64,000 nucleotides of DNA from positions 360,621,927 through 360,685,926 of the forward strand of contig NC_134357.1 of the NCBI RefSeq assembly GCF_048569485.1. The letters run 5' to 3'. Made by a program: the position numbers and the translations under genes. The notes under the pieces are model-generated. The model had not been told where the DNA came from. It ran no database searches and saw only the letters and a program-made list of their open reading frames with translations. Shown here one piece after another: positions 54,593 to 64,000 of this stretch. This stretch comes from Anomaloglossus baeobatrachus. Taxonomy: Eukaryota; Chordata; Amphibia; Anura; Aromobatidae. Every line of letters starts with the position of its first letter. Position 1 is the stretch's first letter.

Positions 54593-57395
54593 TGTGTTCA
54601 TATTATTCTTATTTTATGTTTTCTTTGGATCCTGATCAGTGTGAACATGTGCTTATAACATGCATGTATACCAACTCACGCTCCGGCTCATTTTTAGTGT
54701 CTTGTACTTAGTACAAATAGGGTGTGGCCCCCTTTTTCCAGTTAGCTGAGCATTTCATCCATTGCATTTGTGGCGCCCCCTGACCTGGTCAGGCACCACT
54801 GAGTACTGCACCCATGAGTACAAACAGGTAATCTAAAAGGCTGACTAGGGTGTGTACACACAGACACGAAGTACCCAGGAGGGGGCGTAGCCCTCGCGTC
54901 TCAGCTAGTGGTGGAGTAGTGGGACTGGAGACGGGAGAGTGTGCAGTGGCAGTCAAAGGAGTAGGAGTGGAGCAGCCGAGTCTGAGGTGCAAACGTAAGT
55001 GAGCGGACACTAGTCAGACCCTGCACCTGTAGTGGCTGCTGGCGGGGGAGTTCAGTCACCAGAAGTTGGACAGAAAGACGCTGCGGAAATCAGCTAGTCT
55101 GGAGGACACTGAGGGAACCAGCTGGTCGTGTACGGAGACTTCTGGAGGGCTAGGCATGCAGGGGAAACAGGTTCCCGAGGTAGGTCAAATTTAAGTAGCT
55201 ACTAAATCTGCCGGTGGGGTTGACAATAAGTCCCACACCAACCATCACAGAGCCCGAGCATCAGCAGCAACGAGGGGGCCCATAAGGAGGATTGAGCCTG
55301 GAGCCATCTTAACCTTGGTCCACGCTGCTAGCAAACGGGTCAGAAAGGGGAGGAAGGCAGCCGCGACTTCCCTGGATGAATCCCACGGTACTCTAAGTCA
55401 GGGGTTGTCTGAAACAAGAAGTGCTAGGAAGGCGAGTCAGCAGTCACCCCTACGTCGGCCTAAGGGATACCTGGTTCCACCTGGTTCATCATAGCATCGC
55501 CCGGGTTGCCTCACTCTACCAGCAAAAAGTGAGTAAAAACCCTGAAAGACATTTCTGGACTGTGTGTGTGAGTTCTTTTGCGACCTGTGGTACTACGCAC
55601 TTACACTTGAACCCCTGGGGCCAGTGTGAAGCCCCACAGGTGTTGTATCGGTGCATACCTTCAGGGACTCCACGTAGCTGGTGCTGGTCACAGGTAGGGA
55701 ATCTTCGGTTTTGATCGTGACGCCACTCTCAGTATTGCGGCCAGTAGGGACCGCCACTGCAGGTTGAGGGTCGCCTGGGGCTGATGGTGTGTGCAGTTAG
55801 TTGGAATAGCCTCCTGAGAGTGAGGCAAGCCCCAGGGCCCGTGTAGGTGCGTAGTACCACAAGTCGCAGAATGACTCACACAGGCAGAACTGTCTTTCAA
55901 GGGCTTTACTCACTTTTGATGGCAGGGTGAGTAGCCCGGGCGTAGCTGGGATGAACCAGATGGGAACCAGGTATCCTTCAGGCTGACTTTATGAGGGTGA
56001 CTACTGACTCGCCTTCCTTAGCCCTTGGTGGTTTGGGGTGACCCCGACTTTGAGTCCCCTATGGGGGTCACCCAGGGAAGATGCTGCAGCCTCTCTCCCC
56101 CTTTTGTTTGCCGTTTGCTTGTTCCCCGGACCAGGCCACTCCAGCTGCTTGCCTCCTGTGACCCTATGGGCCCTCACTGCGGTTACGTGGCTGCGGCTTT
56201 TGTGGTGTTGTGGTGTGGGCTTTGAGAGCCCCACACCGGCAGGTTTAGCAGAAGAAAGCTGGATCTATCTTCGCTTCGGGATCTGCCGCCCGGTTGGGCC
56301 TGGTGCTCTCTAGCAGTCTCCTTACTTCCCACTCCGTGCTTTCTCTCTAGCTGAAGCTGGCTTTCAGGTTAGCACTCCTAGTTGACCGTTCTCCCCCGTC
56401 AGTAGCCACTGCGCGGGCGCTGTTAGACAGCAACAGCCCCACAGGTCTGCTCCTCACTGAGCCCTCTGGAGTTCTCTGCTCTAACTGACTCACTGCTCCT
56501 CCTCTCCTGTTCTTGCCTACGCCACCTAGCAACCAGATTCTCTTACCACACCCCTTGAGAGGAGATGGAGGCTTTTGACCCCCTGCCACTATTCCAGTGG
56601 AGGTATAGGCTTTGCCCCCTCCTGGGACCCCCAGGGGTCCTCTCATGGGTACATGTGTGAGACCTGATCACTATGCGCCTGTGTTCCACACCCCGGTCAG
56701 CCTTCTGGATTACCTGTATTGTACTGTCCCCAGCATGGGTGCAGTACTCAGTGGTGCCTGACCAGGTCAGGGGCGCCACATTCCCCCTTAGTTATCACCA
56801 GCACGTCCTTGGGCTGCAAGACAACATTTTAAAATGCATAAAACATTAAAACATGTAAAACATTTAAAAGCGCCAGGTACCATACATCACCACCCTCCAC
56901 CCACAAGTCCGTTAACCCACCCAAAACCCTTTCACGTTGGCCGCGGCTTCAGCCACTTCTGGCAGGATGTAGAGGCGGCTTACATGGGCTGGTGGTTTTC
57001 AGGGTATACCTGGCCTGGTGGATCCGCGCCTTCAGCCTCTTCTGGCAGGATGCAGAGGCGGCCTCCACAGTTGGTGCTGACCAGGTACCCTCTTTGTGGT
57101 GGTGAGCCAAGGCCCCATAAACAGGCGTGCTCTCTGGTTGCAGGTGAGCCAAGGCCCTATATACGGACGGGCTCCTCCTGGTTGCAGACGAGCCAAGCCC
57201 CTAAACAGGCTGACTCTGGTGGCGGTGGTGCCCTCTGGTGTAACTATTTACACTGCGAGAGTTTGTGGCTATAGCAAGTTCATAGCCTTAAAGTTTATTT
57301 CTCACAATAGTTTTTGTGGGCACATGCTTAAACTTGAGAACGTTGCAAAACAAACTGGTCAAACTTCAACTGGGAACTTCTTTCTTTACTTTACT

Positions 57396-58400
57396 TTACT
57401 CTTTACCAGGGCTTGGGCCTGCTGGGCTGCGGCACCTGTTGCTTTCTGGCTCTTTGTCGTCGTCTGTGGTTGTTTCCTCTGTAGGTTCCTTGTCTTTTCT
57501 CTCTTGATCTTCATCTGTGTCTCTATCTCTGTCTTTTCTTTCCTCTTTGGGACATGGTGCTACGTCTAAGGCATAGTAGCCCCTTTCTCCTTGATGCAAG
57601 GTGAACTGTACTGCGTCTCCAATTTTCAAATTTCTGCCTGAATGTCCTCTGGGCAGGTGGGCTTGAACATCTCTCCGATTCACAAATATGCCCTCTTTTA
57701 TTCCTCTTGCTACAATAAAGCCGTATCCGCTTTTCAAATTGAAGTCCTCTACTACTCCTCTGTAAAGGGGTCCTCTGACCTGGGCTCTAGACCTTCTCAG
57801 TAATCTTTTCTCCTGCAGGTCTCTGGCTGTGACCTCTCTCTGCTCTGGAGACTGTGGTGTTGGAGGATACTTTGCTCTGCTGCGCCGTGTCTTGCGGGCT
57901 GGGTTCTGCTGGGTGCAGCTCACAAACTCCCAGGTAAGGCTTTTGGGCAGTTCTTCATCTGCAGACGGTGTCAAATCCTCTTCATCCCAGCGGGAATAGG
58001 GCAACATCTCCGGTTCTGAGTATAGATCCACTGCTGGTGGCTCCGGAGTCAGCTCCTCAGCTTCCTGGCCTCCTCTCCCCCTTAGTTCTTCTTGGCACTC
58101 CTTTGGTGGCAGTGCTGGGGATGGGCTTTCTTCAGCTGGTCTGGGCGGTGGACTCTCTGGCGCGGCTGCAGGGGTTGCCTGAATCTTCTTGGGGGTATGC
58201 GGAGGGAGCAGATACCGATCCACCATCTCTTGTGGGAACTGGGCCTCTAGGTCAGCCTTCAGCTTCCAGTATTCGGGGTCCTCTCCTATCAGGGTCTTCC
58301 TAGCAGGGACCTCTTTGGACTGGGGAGCGGTGTCTGCTCTGGCCTTGCAGGCCGGGGTAAATGATGAGGTAATCTCTTCTTGGCGGGCCGCGCCTGGCAT
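57396..58400 (-). CDS. Cold-shock (Y-box type) domain protein of the LTR element
   Basis: A 334-codon open frame. Residues 1-205 are Pro/Glu-rich and low-complexity in places. Residues about 210-284 form a cold-shock domain: GVVEDFN, then SGYGFIVARGIKEGIFVN (the RNP1-like GYGFI and RNP2-like IFV motifs), an LPRGHSGRN loop resembling the NPRKYLRS loop of Y-box proteins, then GDAVQF and HQGERGYYALDV. The tail is highly charged (KDRDRDTDEDQERKDKE). Such domains bind single-stranded RNA or DNA. Placement inside an LTR element suggests it serves as the element's nucleic-acid-binding protein; that role is inference. Confidence 0.85.
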   Translation of the reverse strand: MPGAARQEEITSSFTPACKARADTAPQSKEVPARKTLIGEDPEYWKLKADLEAQFPQEMVDRYLLPPHTPKKIQATPAAAPESPPPRPAEESPSPALPPKECQEELRGRGGQEAEELTPEPPAVDLYSEPEMLPYSRWDEEDLTPSADEELPKSLTWEFVSCTQQNPARKTRRSRAKYPPTPQSPEQREVTARDLQEKRLLRRSRAQVRGPLYRGVVEDFNLKSGYGFIVARGIKEGIFVNRRDVQAHLPRGHSGRNLKIGDAVQFTLHQGERGYYALDVAPCPKEERKDRDRDTDEDQERKDKEPTEETTTDDDKEPESNRCRSPAGPSPGKE

Positions 58401-59626
58401 GGCGGTGGCCTGGTCTTGGCGGGCCGCGCCCTGGATGGCGGCGGCCTGGTCTTGGCGGGGCCGCGCCTGGCATGGCGGCGGCCTGGTCTTGGCGGGCCGC
58501 GCCTGGCATGGCGGCGGCCTGGTCTTGGCGGGCCGCGCCCTGGATGGCGGCGGCCTGGTCTTGGCGGGCCGCGCCCTGGATGGCGGCGGCCTGGTCTTGG
58601 CGGGCCGCGCCCTGGATGGCGGCGGCCTGGATCGGCGTCTCAGCTGCGATGGGATCTGTGCAGGCTGGGCTGGACGTCGCTGCAGCAGTCTGGGCTTGGC
58701 GGGCCGCGCCTGGCGTGGCGGCGGCCTGGTTCAGCACCTCACTTGCGGCGCGGACGAGCGTTGCTGCGACGGTGGGGTCTCGGCGGGCCGGGCCTAGCAG
58801 GGCGGCGGCCTGAGTCAGCGTCACACCTGCGGCGCGGATGAGGGTCGCGGTGGCAGCCGGTTCTTTGCGGGCCGGACTGGGCGTTGCTGCAGGGACCGGG
58901 TCTTGGTGGGCCGAGCAGGGCATCGCTGCGGCGGCCGGGGCTTGGCGGGCCGCACCTGGCGTGGCTGCGGCCTGCTTCAGCGTCGCCGCACCGGACGCCT
59001 CTTCGGGGACCGCGGACGTGGCAGCAGGGGTCGGGGCACTTGCGCTGGCCGGGGCATCACTTGACTCACCCACCGGTGGCAGCATCGGGGTCTGCGTCGT
59101 CGCCGTCCTGTCTGGCACTCGGCGCGCGGCTCTCCTTTCATAGGCCCGAACCGCCGCGGTCATCTCCAGCATTTCCAGTCGTTCTTCCCGGATCTGCTCC
59201 ACAACCCGGGTCTCCAGTCGGTCGCAGAACTGGGGCCAGCTCCCGATACCACCAGGCAGCGGAGCCCGGTTCTGGATTTCTGCGGTCAGACGCCATTTCT
59301 TCTGCGCCCTCTTCTGCACGACTCTCCAGCTGTGGACTCGCCGTTGCCTCAGATAGCAAGCTGTTCAGTTTCTGCTCTGCCTCTTTCAGCAGCTCCTCTC
59401 CCAGCAGCAGGCTTGTGGCTCCCTTTCTGTCCCGACGTCTCTGGACGCTTCCACTCTCATAGCTGGCAAGGTCAGAACTCTGCAGGGGATCTCTGGGTAG
59501 CCACACCTCTTCGTGGGCGGTAACTTCTTCCAGCGCGGGCTGCTGTTGTTTTTCAGCGCGCTTTTCATGGTGGCAATATGGCGGCGCTTCCAATTTTTCA
59601 AGCGGACCGCCCAGGCACATGGTCAC
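58300..59626 (-). CDS. Gag-position frames of the cold-shock LTR element
   Basis: Two overlapping open frames (59138-59626 and 58300-59319) lie after the primer-binding site. They are rich in Glu, Arg and Ala and include WPQFCDRLETRVVEQIREER, likely helical. No zinc knuckle or capsid motif is recognised. The second frame ends in tandem AAAxxGAARQDQ-type repeats encoded by a DNA minisatellite (58375-58640). They may be a gag-like protein. Described as fossil parts only. Confidence 0.5.
58375..58640. repeat. 33-36-bp GC-rich minisatellite inside the LTR element
   Basis: The unit contains CTTGGCGGGCCGCGCC, CTGGATGGCGG and CGGCCTGGT and recurs about seven times. Most units are a multiple of three in length, so it encodes an Ala-Ala-Arg-Gln-Asp repeat in the coding direction. 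Confidence 0.85.
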
Positions 59627-61415
59627 CTGTCTGAACAGGTCTAGTCCTTATCCTGTTCGTGACGCCAGATGTGAAGCCCCACAGGTGTTGTATCGGTGCA
59701 TACCTTCAGGGACTCCACGTAGCTGGTGCTGGTCACAGGTAGGGAATCTTCGGTTTTGATCGTGACGCCACTCTCAGTATTGCGGCCAGTAGGGACCGCC
59801 ACTGCAGGTTGAGGGTCGCCTGGGGCTGATGGTGTGTGCAGTTAGTTGGAATAGCCTCCTGAGAGTGAGGCAAGCCCCAGGGCCCGGTGTAGGTGCGTAG
59901 TACCACAAGTCGCAGAATGACTCACACAGGCAGAACTGTCTTTCAAGGGCTTTACTCACTTTTGATGGCAGGGTGAGTAGCCCGGGCGTAGCTGGGATGA
60001 ACCAGATGGGAACCAGGTATCCTTCAGGCTGACTTTATGAGGGTGACTACTGACTCGCCTTCCTTAGCCCTTGGTGGTTTGGGGTGACCCCGACTTTGAG
60101 TCCCTATGGGGGTCACCCAGGGAAGATGCTGCAGCCTCTCTCCCCCTTTTGTTTGCCGTTTGCTTGTTCCCCGGACCAGGCCACTCCAGCTGCTTGCCTC
60201 CTGTGACCTATGGGCCCTCACTGCGGTTACGTGGCTGCGGCTTTTGTGGTGTTGTGGTGTGGGCTTTGAGAGCCCCACACCGGCAGGTTTAGCAGAAGAA
60301 AGCTGGATCTATCTTCGCTTCGGGATCTGCCGCCCGGTTGGGCCTGGTGCTCTCTAGCAGTCTCCTTACTTCCCACTCCGTGCTTTCTCTCTAGCTGAAG
60401 CTGGCTTTCAGGTAGCACTCCTAGTTGACCGTTCTCCCCCGTCAGTAGCCACTGCGCGGGCGCTGTTAGACAGCAACAGCCCCACAGGTCTGCTCCTCAC
60501 TGAGCCCTCTGGAGTTCTCTGCTCTAACTGACTCACTGCTCCTCCTCTCCTGTTCTTGCCTACGCCACCTAGCAACCAGATTCTCTTACCACACCCCTTG
60601 AGAGGAGATGGAGGCTTTTGACCCCCTGCCACTATTCCAGTGGAGGTATAGGCTTTGCCCCCTCCTGGGACCCCCAGGGGTCCTCTCATGGGTACATGTG
60701 TGAGACCTGATCACTATGCGCCTGTGTTCCACACCCCGGTCAGCCTTCTGGATTACCTGTATTGTACTGTCCCCAGCATGGGTGCAGTACTCAGTGGTGC
60801 CTGACCAGGTCAGGGGCGCCACACCAGCTTCACTCTCGGGAGGCCACATCATCTAACTGCATCTACCATCAGCCCCAGATGCTCGTTAAACTGCAGTGGC
60901 GGTCACCCCCTGACCGCAACACCGATAGTGGCGTCACGATTCCTATTAAAGTTAACCTGACATACCTGTTGCCAGACTATTTCCCAGCACGTGAAGACCC
61001 TGAGGCGACCTGCAGGTGAGGGGCTTCACACATTCCATAGCTGTGTGCCTATAGTCAAGACCCAGTCCCTCTCTGCCCTTATTCAGATTGAGGTCTGTTC
61101 TGACCCATGGTAAGGTTTTAATACTAGAGAGAGTTAGGTACCGTCCGGATTGGGTACACGTTTTTTATTTAGTTACAGTAGGGTATATGTTCATATTATT
61201 CTTATTTTGGGTTTTCTTTATCACTATATGTAGCTTTTTTTGTCTCTGTAAGGCCCTGTTCGTTGCATAAATCTTGTGTTTGTTCTCTGCAGGTTTCCGC
61301 AAGAAACTACAAAATAACAATCTCATTTGATTGTTTAAATTTTGCTGCATTTTTTGCGCCTTATTTGATGCATTTTTTGGTGCAGATGTGAAGTTGCGTT
61401 TTTAAATGGGTTTTA

Positions 61416-61774
61416 GCGTATGTTCCCACTTTGCAGATTTTCTGCACCAAAAACTGCATCTCTTGGCAGGAAAAACGCTGCATATAAAACGTCTATTTTT
61501 TGCCAAGGTTTGAATTTTTTTTTTTAAGCGTTTTTATGTATTTTTTTATTTTCTTTTATCCACTGTGATAGGAAAAATGTTGAAAAAAACGCAGAAACAA
61601 CTGACGTCATTTGTTTGGCGCAGTTTTTTCTGCACCAAATTCTGCAAGGAAAAAACTGAATGTGTACTGCACTTCAGGATTCTCATAGACATTGCTGGGT
61701 TGTGTTTTCCCTTGCAGAGTGATTAAAATCTGAAAGAAAAAAAAAGCGAAAAAAACATGCGTGTGCACACAGCC
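61416..61774. mobile_element. MITE, Harbinger-like, diverged
   Basis: Imperfect inverted ends GCGTATGTTCCCAC and GTGTGCACACAGCC are flanked by TTA (61413-61415, 61775-61777). The interior is rich in CTGCACCAAA and TTTTTTGC motifs in both orientations. Confidence 0.5.
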
Positions 61775-62075
61775 TTATTGTACAACGTTTTGATTATTCA
61801 CTTAAAAAAAAAAGTGTAACACTACATAGTCCTGATAAATAAACCATCATGACAGACAGCACTGAAACATGTAATATATCCCAACCTTTATCCAAAATGA
61901 TGGCTGAAATAATACAGTGGCAAGGTCTAAATATTAAAATAAATCTTTTTATTGAAGACAATGAAAAACCCCCACGTCAGTAGCAGTCGGGCTGCTCGGA
62001 TCCGGATCCGCAGTGGCTCGAGGGATTTCCGGACCCAGGGGTCGCACGGACACTCAAATAAAAAGGGGACGTATA

Positions 62076-63728
62076 CAGTTAGGTCCAGAAATATTTGGAC
62101 AGTGACACAATTTTCGCGAGTTGGGCTCTGCATGCCATCTCATTGGATTTGAAATGAAACCTCTAAAACAGAATTCAAGTGCAGATTGTAACGTTTAATT
62201 TGAAGGTTTGAACAAAAATATCTGATAGAAATTGTAGGAATTGTACACATTTCTTTACAAACACTGCACATTTTAGGAGGTCAAAAGTAATTGGACAAAT
62301 AAACCAAACCCAAACAAAATATTTTTATTTTCAATATTTTGTTGCGAATCCTTTGGAGGCAATCACTGCCTTAAGTCTGGAACCCATGGACATCACCAAA
62401 CGCTGGGTTTCCTCCTTCTTAATGCTTTGCCAGGCCTTTACAGCCGCAGCCTTCAGGTCTTGCTTGTTTGTGGGTCTTTCCGTCTTAAGTCTGGATTTGA
62501 GCAAGTGAAATGCATGCTCAATTGGGTTAAGATCTGGTGATTAACTTGGCCATTGCAGAATGTTCCACTTTTTTGCACTCATGAACTCCTGGGTAGCTTT
62601 GGCTGTATGCTTGGGGTCATTGTCCATCTGTACTATGAAGCGCCGTCCGATCAACTTTGCGGCATTTGGCTGAATCTGGGCTGAAAGTATATCCCGGTAC
62701 ACTTCAGAATTCATCCGGCTACTCTTGTCTGCTGTTATGTCATCAATAAACACAAGTGACCCAGTGCCATTGAAAGCCATGCATGCCCATGCCATCACGT
62801 TGCCTCCACCATGTTTTACAGAGGATGTGGTGTGCCTTGGATCATGTGCCGTTCCCTTTCTTCTCCAAACTTTTTTCTTCCCATCATTCTGGTACAGGTT
62901 GATCTTGGTCTCATCTGTCCATAGAATACTTTTCCAGAACTGAGCTGGCTTCATGAGGTGTTTTTCAGCAAATTTAACTCTGGCCTGTCTATTTTTGGAA
63001 TTGATGAATGGTTTGCATCTAGATGTGAACCCTTTGTATTTACTTTCATGGAGTCTTCTCTTTACTGTTGACTTAGAGACAGATACACCTACTTCACTGA
63101 GAGTGTTCTGGACTTCAGTTGATGTTGTGAACGGGTTCTTCTTCACCAAAGAAAGTATGCGGCGATCATCCACCACTGTTGTCATCCGTGGACGCCCAGG
63201 CCTTTTTGAGTTCCCAAACTCACCAGTCAATTCCTTTTTTTCTCAGAATGTACCCGACTGTTGATTTTGCTACTCTAAGCATGTCTGCTATCTCTCTGAT
63301 GGATTTTTTCTTTTTTTTCAGCCTCAGGATGTTCTGTTTCACCTCAATTGAGAGTTCCTTAGACCGCATGTTGTCTGGTCACAGCAACAGCTTCCAAATG
63401 CAAAACCACACACCTGTAATCAACCCCAGACCTTATAACTACTTCATTGATTACAGGTTAACGAGGGAGACGCCTTCAGAGTTAATTGCAGCCCTTAGAG
63501 TCCCTTGTCCAATTACTTTTGGTCCCTTGAAAAAGAGGAGGCTATGCATTACAGAGCTATGATTCCTAAACCCTTTCTCCGATTTGGATGTGAAAACTCT
63601 CATATTGCAGCTGGGAGTGTGCACTTTCAGCCCATATTATATATATAATTGTATTTCTGAGCATGTTTTTGTAAACAGCTAAAATAACAAAACTTGTGTC
63701 ACTGTCCAAATATTTCTGGACCTAACTG
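62076..63728 (-). mobile_element. Tc1-like DNA transposon with near-complete transposase
   Basis: Perfect inverted ends CAGTTAGGTCCAGAAATATT and AATATTTCTGGACCTAACTG, flanked by TA on both sides, span 1653 bp. It is a frequent Tc1 type in frogs and fish. The transposase runs on the minus strand. It looks recent by its intact ends and duplication, but the gene has two lesions. Confidence 0.95.
62331..63369 (-). pseudogene. Tc1 transposase, one frameshift and one stop
   Basis: The start is MRSKELSIEVKQNILRLKKK at 63369. The first 45 or so codons include the first helix-turn-helix (SIREIADMLRVAKSTVGYIL). A frameshift in the A-rich run near 63235 separates them from the 229-codon main frame, which has KRPGRPRMTTVVDDRRI, ILWTDETKI (first Asp) and VQMDNDPKHTAK (second Asp). 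A TAA replaces a Gln codon just before SPDLNPIEHAF, which holds the catalytic Glu. The frame would otherwise end ASKGFATKY at 62331. About 345 codons, the usual Tc1 length. Confidence 0.93.
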
Positions 63729-64000
63729 TATGTACGGGGATTGCTGTAGATACTTCGTGACGCCACCCACGGTGTGTGGTAAGATATGGTACCACCGCTG
63801 CTGTTGGGGAGCACCCAGGGGGAGATGGGATAGCAGCTGGATGTTAACCCCTCCGTGGGTAGGGATGGATGTCCAGAACACAGGGGTGTTGTAGGCTGGA
63901 GGTGGTGCGCCGGGTCGGGGAGTGTTGGTGTACTCACTGTGGAATAATTGCACACAAGTTCGTTGGTAATCCAAGGTGTCAGTGGCTGGCTGCCGCGTCC

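Larger units (their letters stand above)
53098..54635 (+). repeat. 80-bp dispersed repeat interrupted by Tc1
   Basis: CAGTTACAGTAGGGTATA lies left of the Tc1 and TGTTCATATTATTCTTATTT right of it. Uninterrupted, the same sequence is at about 61165-61220 (plus strand) and, inverted, at 52432-52510. The family is unknown. Confidence 0.6.
55625..60823 (-). mobile_element. Non-autonomous LTR retrotransposon with a cold-shock domain
   Basis: LTRs lie at 55625-56780 and 59670-60823 (about 1155 bp each), with only a handful of single-base differences. The 4-bp target duplication is CCAG at both ends (55621-55624, 60824-60827). In element order the 5' LTR is the one at 59670. Next to it is a primer-binding-like site beginning TGGCGTCACGAACAGG, similar to the tRNA-Lys type. 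Before the 3' LTR is a purine tract, AAGGGGGAA. The 2.9-kb interior has gag-position frames and a cold-shock domain frame, but no reverse transcriptase, protease or integrase. It is young; the gag-position frames appear broken once or twice. Confidence 0.88.
54769..61030 (+). mobile_element. Solo LTR, older, split by a younger LTR element
   Basis: It starts TGTGGCGCCCCCTGACCTGG (54769) and ends GGGGCTTCACA (61030), flanked by CATT at 54765-54768 and 61031-61034. Without the insertion at 55625-60823 it is about 1.06 kb. The first 45 bases match the LTR of the inserted element read in the opposite direction, so the two belong to related families. No internal region of its own remains. Confidence 0.82.
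61925..64000. other. Unclassified LTR-like repeat on both sides of the Tc1
   Basis: The DNA left (61925-62073) and right (63731-64000) of the Tc1 reads as one continuous repeat. CGTGACGCCACCCACGGTGT at about 63758 resembles CGTGACGCCACTCTCAG in the LTR at 55718, so a related LTR element running off the window is likely. No ends are visible. Confidence 0.35.

Noticed and set aside
58380-59462. Plus-strand frames in the GC-rich part of the LTR element
   Set aside because: Antisense shadows of the minus-strand coding region and its minisatellite.

Overview
This window is animal nuclear DNA, most likely from a frog. The signs are a 12-exon vertebrate gene with textbook GT-AG introns, and introns packed with DIRS retrotransposons, Kolobok/T2-like and Harbinger-like MITEs, Tc1 transposons, Helitron ends and expanded minisatellites. 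That mix is typical of anurans. I cannot fix the species.

One host gene is present and it looks complete. It is pigu, a membrane subunit of the GPI transamidase, on the minus strand from its ATG at 51436 to its stop at 7070. All twelve coding exons were found by translation and checked by splice sites and codon phase. They sum to 1308 nt, 435 residues plus stop, the length I recall for human PIGU. Only about 3% of the 44.4-kb span is coding.

Layout: 1-7069, downstream flank with a cluster of MITEs at 590-3501 and single-copy-looking DNA. 7070-15165, exons 12 to 7, with a 3.2-kb GA-rich minisatellite ending in a Helitron 3' end in intron 11. Intron 6 (15166-23714) holds DIRS copy A, which looks whole. 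Intron 5 (23816-37234) holds DIRS copy B inserted inside DIRS copy C. Intron 4 (37345-45190) holds a Helitron with a 24-bp satellite, split by DIRS copy D. Intron 2 holds a 47-bp satellite interrupted by a 1.2-kb inverted repeat. Intron 1 is mostly tandem repeats, including a 1.2-kb array with variable poly-G runs. The promoter lies just above 51436.

Upstream of pigu (51.5-64 kb) are a Harbinger-like MITE, a decayed Tc1, an old solo LTR split by a young LTR element in the opposite orientation, another MITE and a second Tc1. The young LTR element has no recognisable pol. It encodes a protein with a clear cold-shock (Y-box type) domain and is the most unusual item in the window.

The mobile elements are separate from pigu function. 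They shape the locus by enlarging introns and by nesting, and the nesting gives relative ages: C before B, Helitron satellite before D, solo LTR before the cold-shock LTR element.
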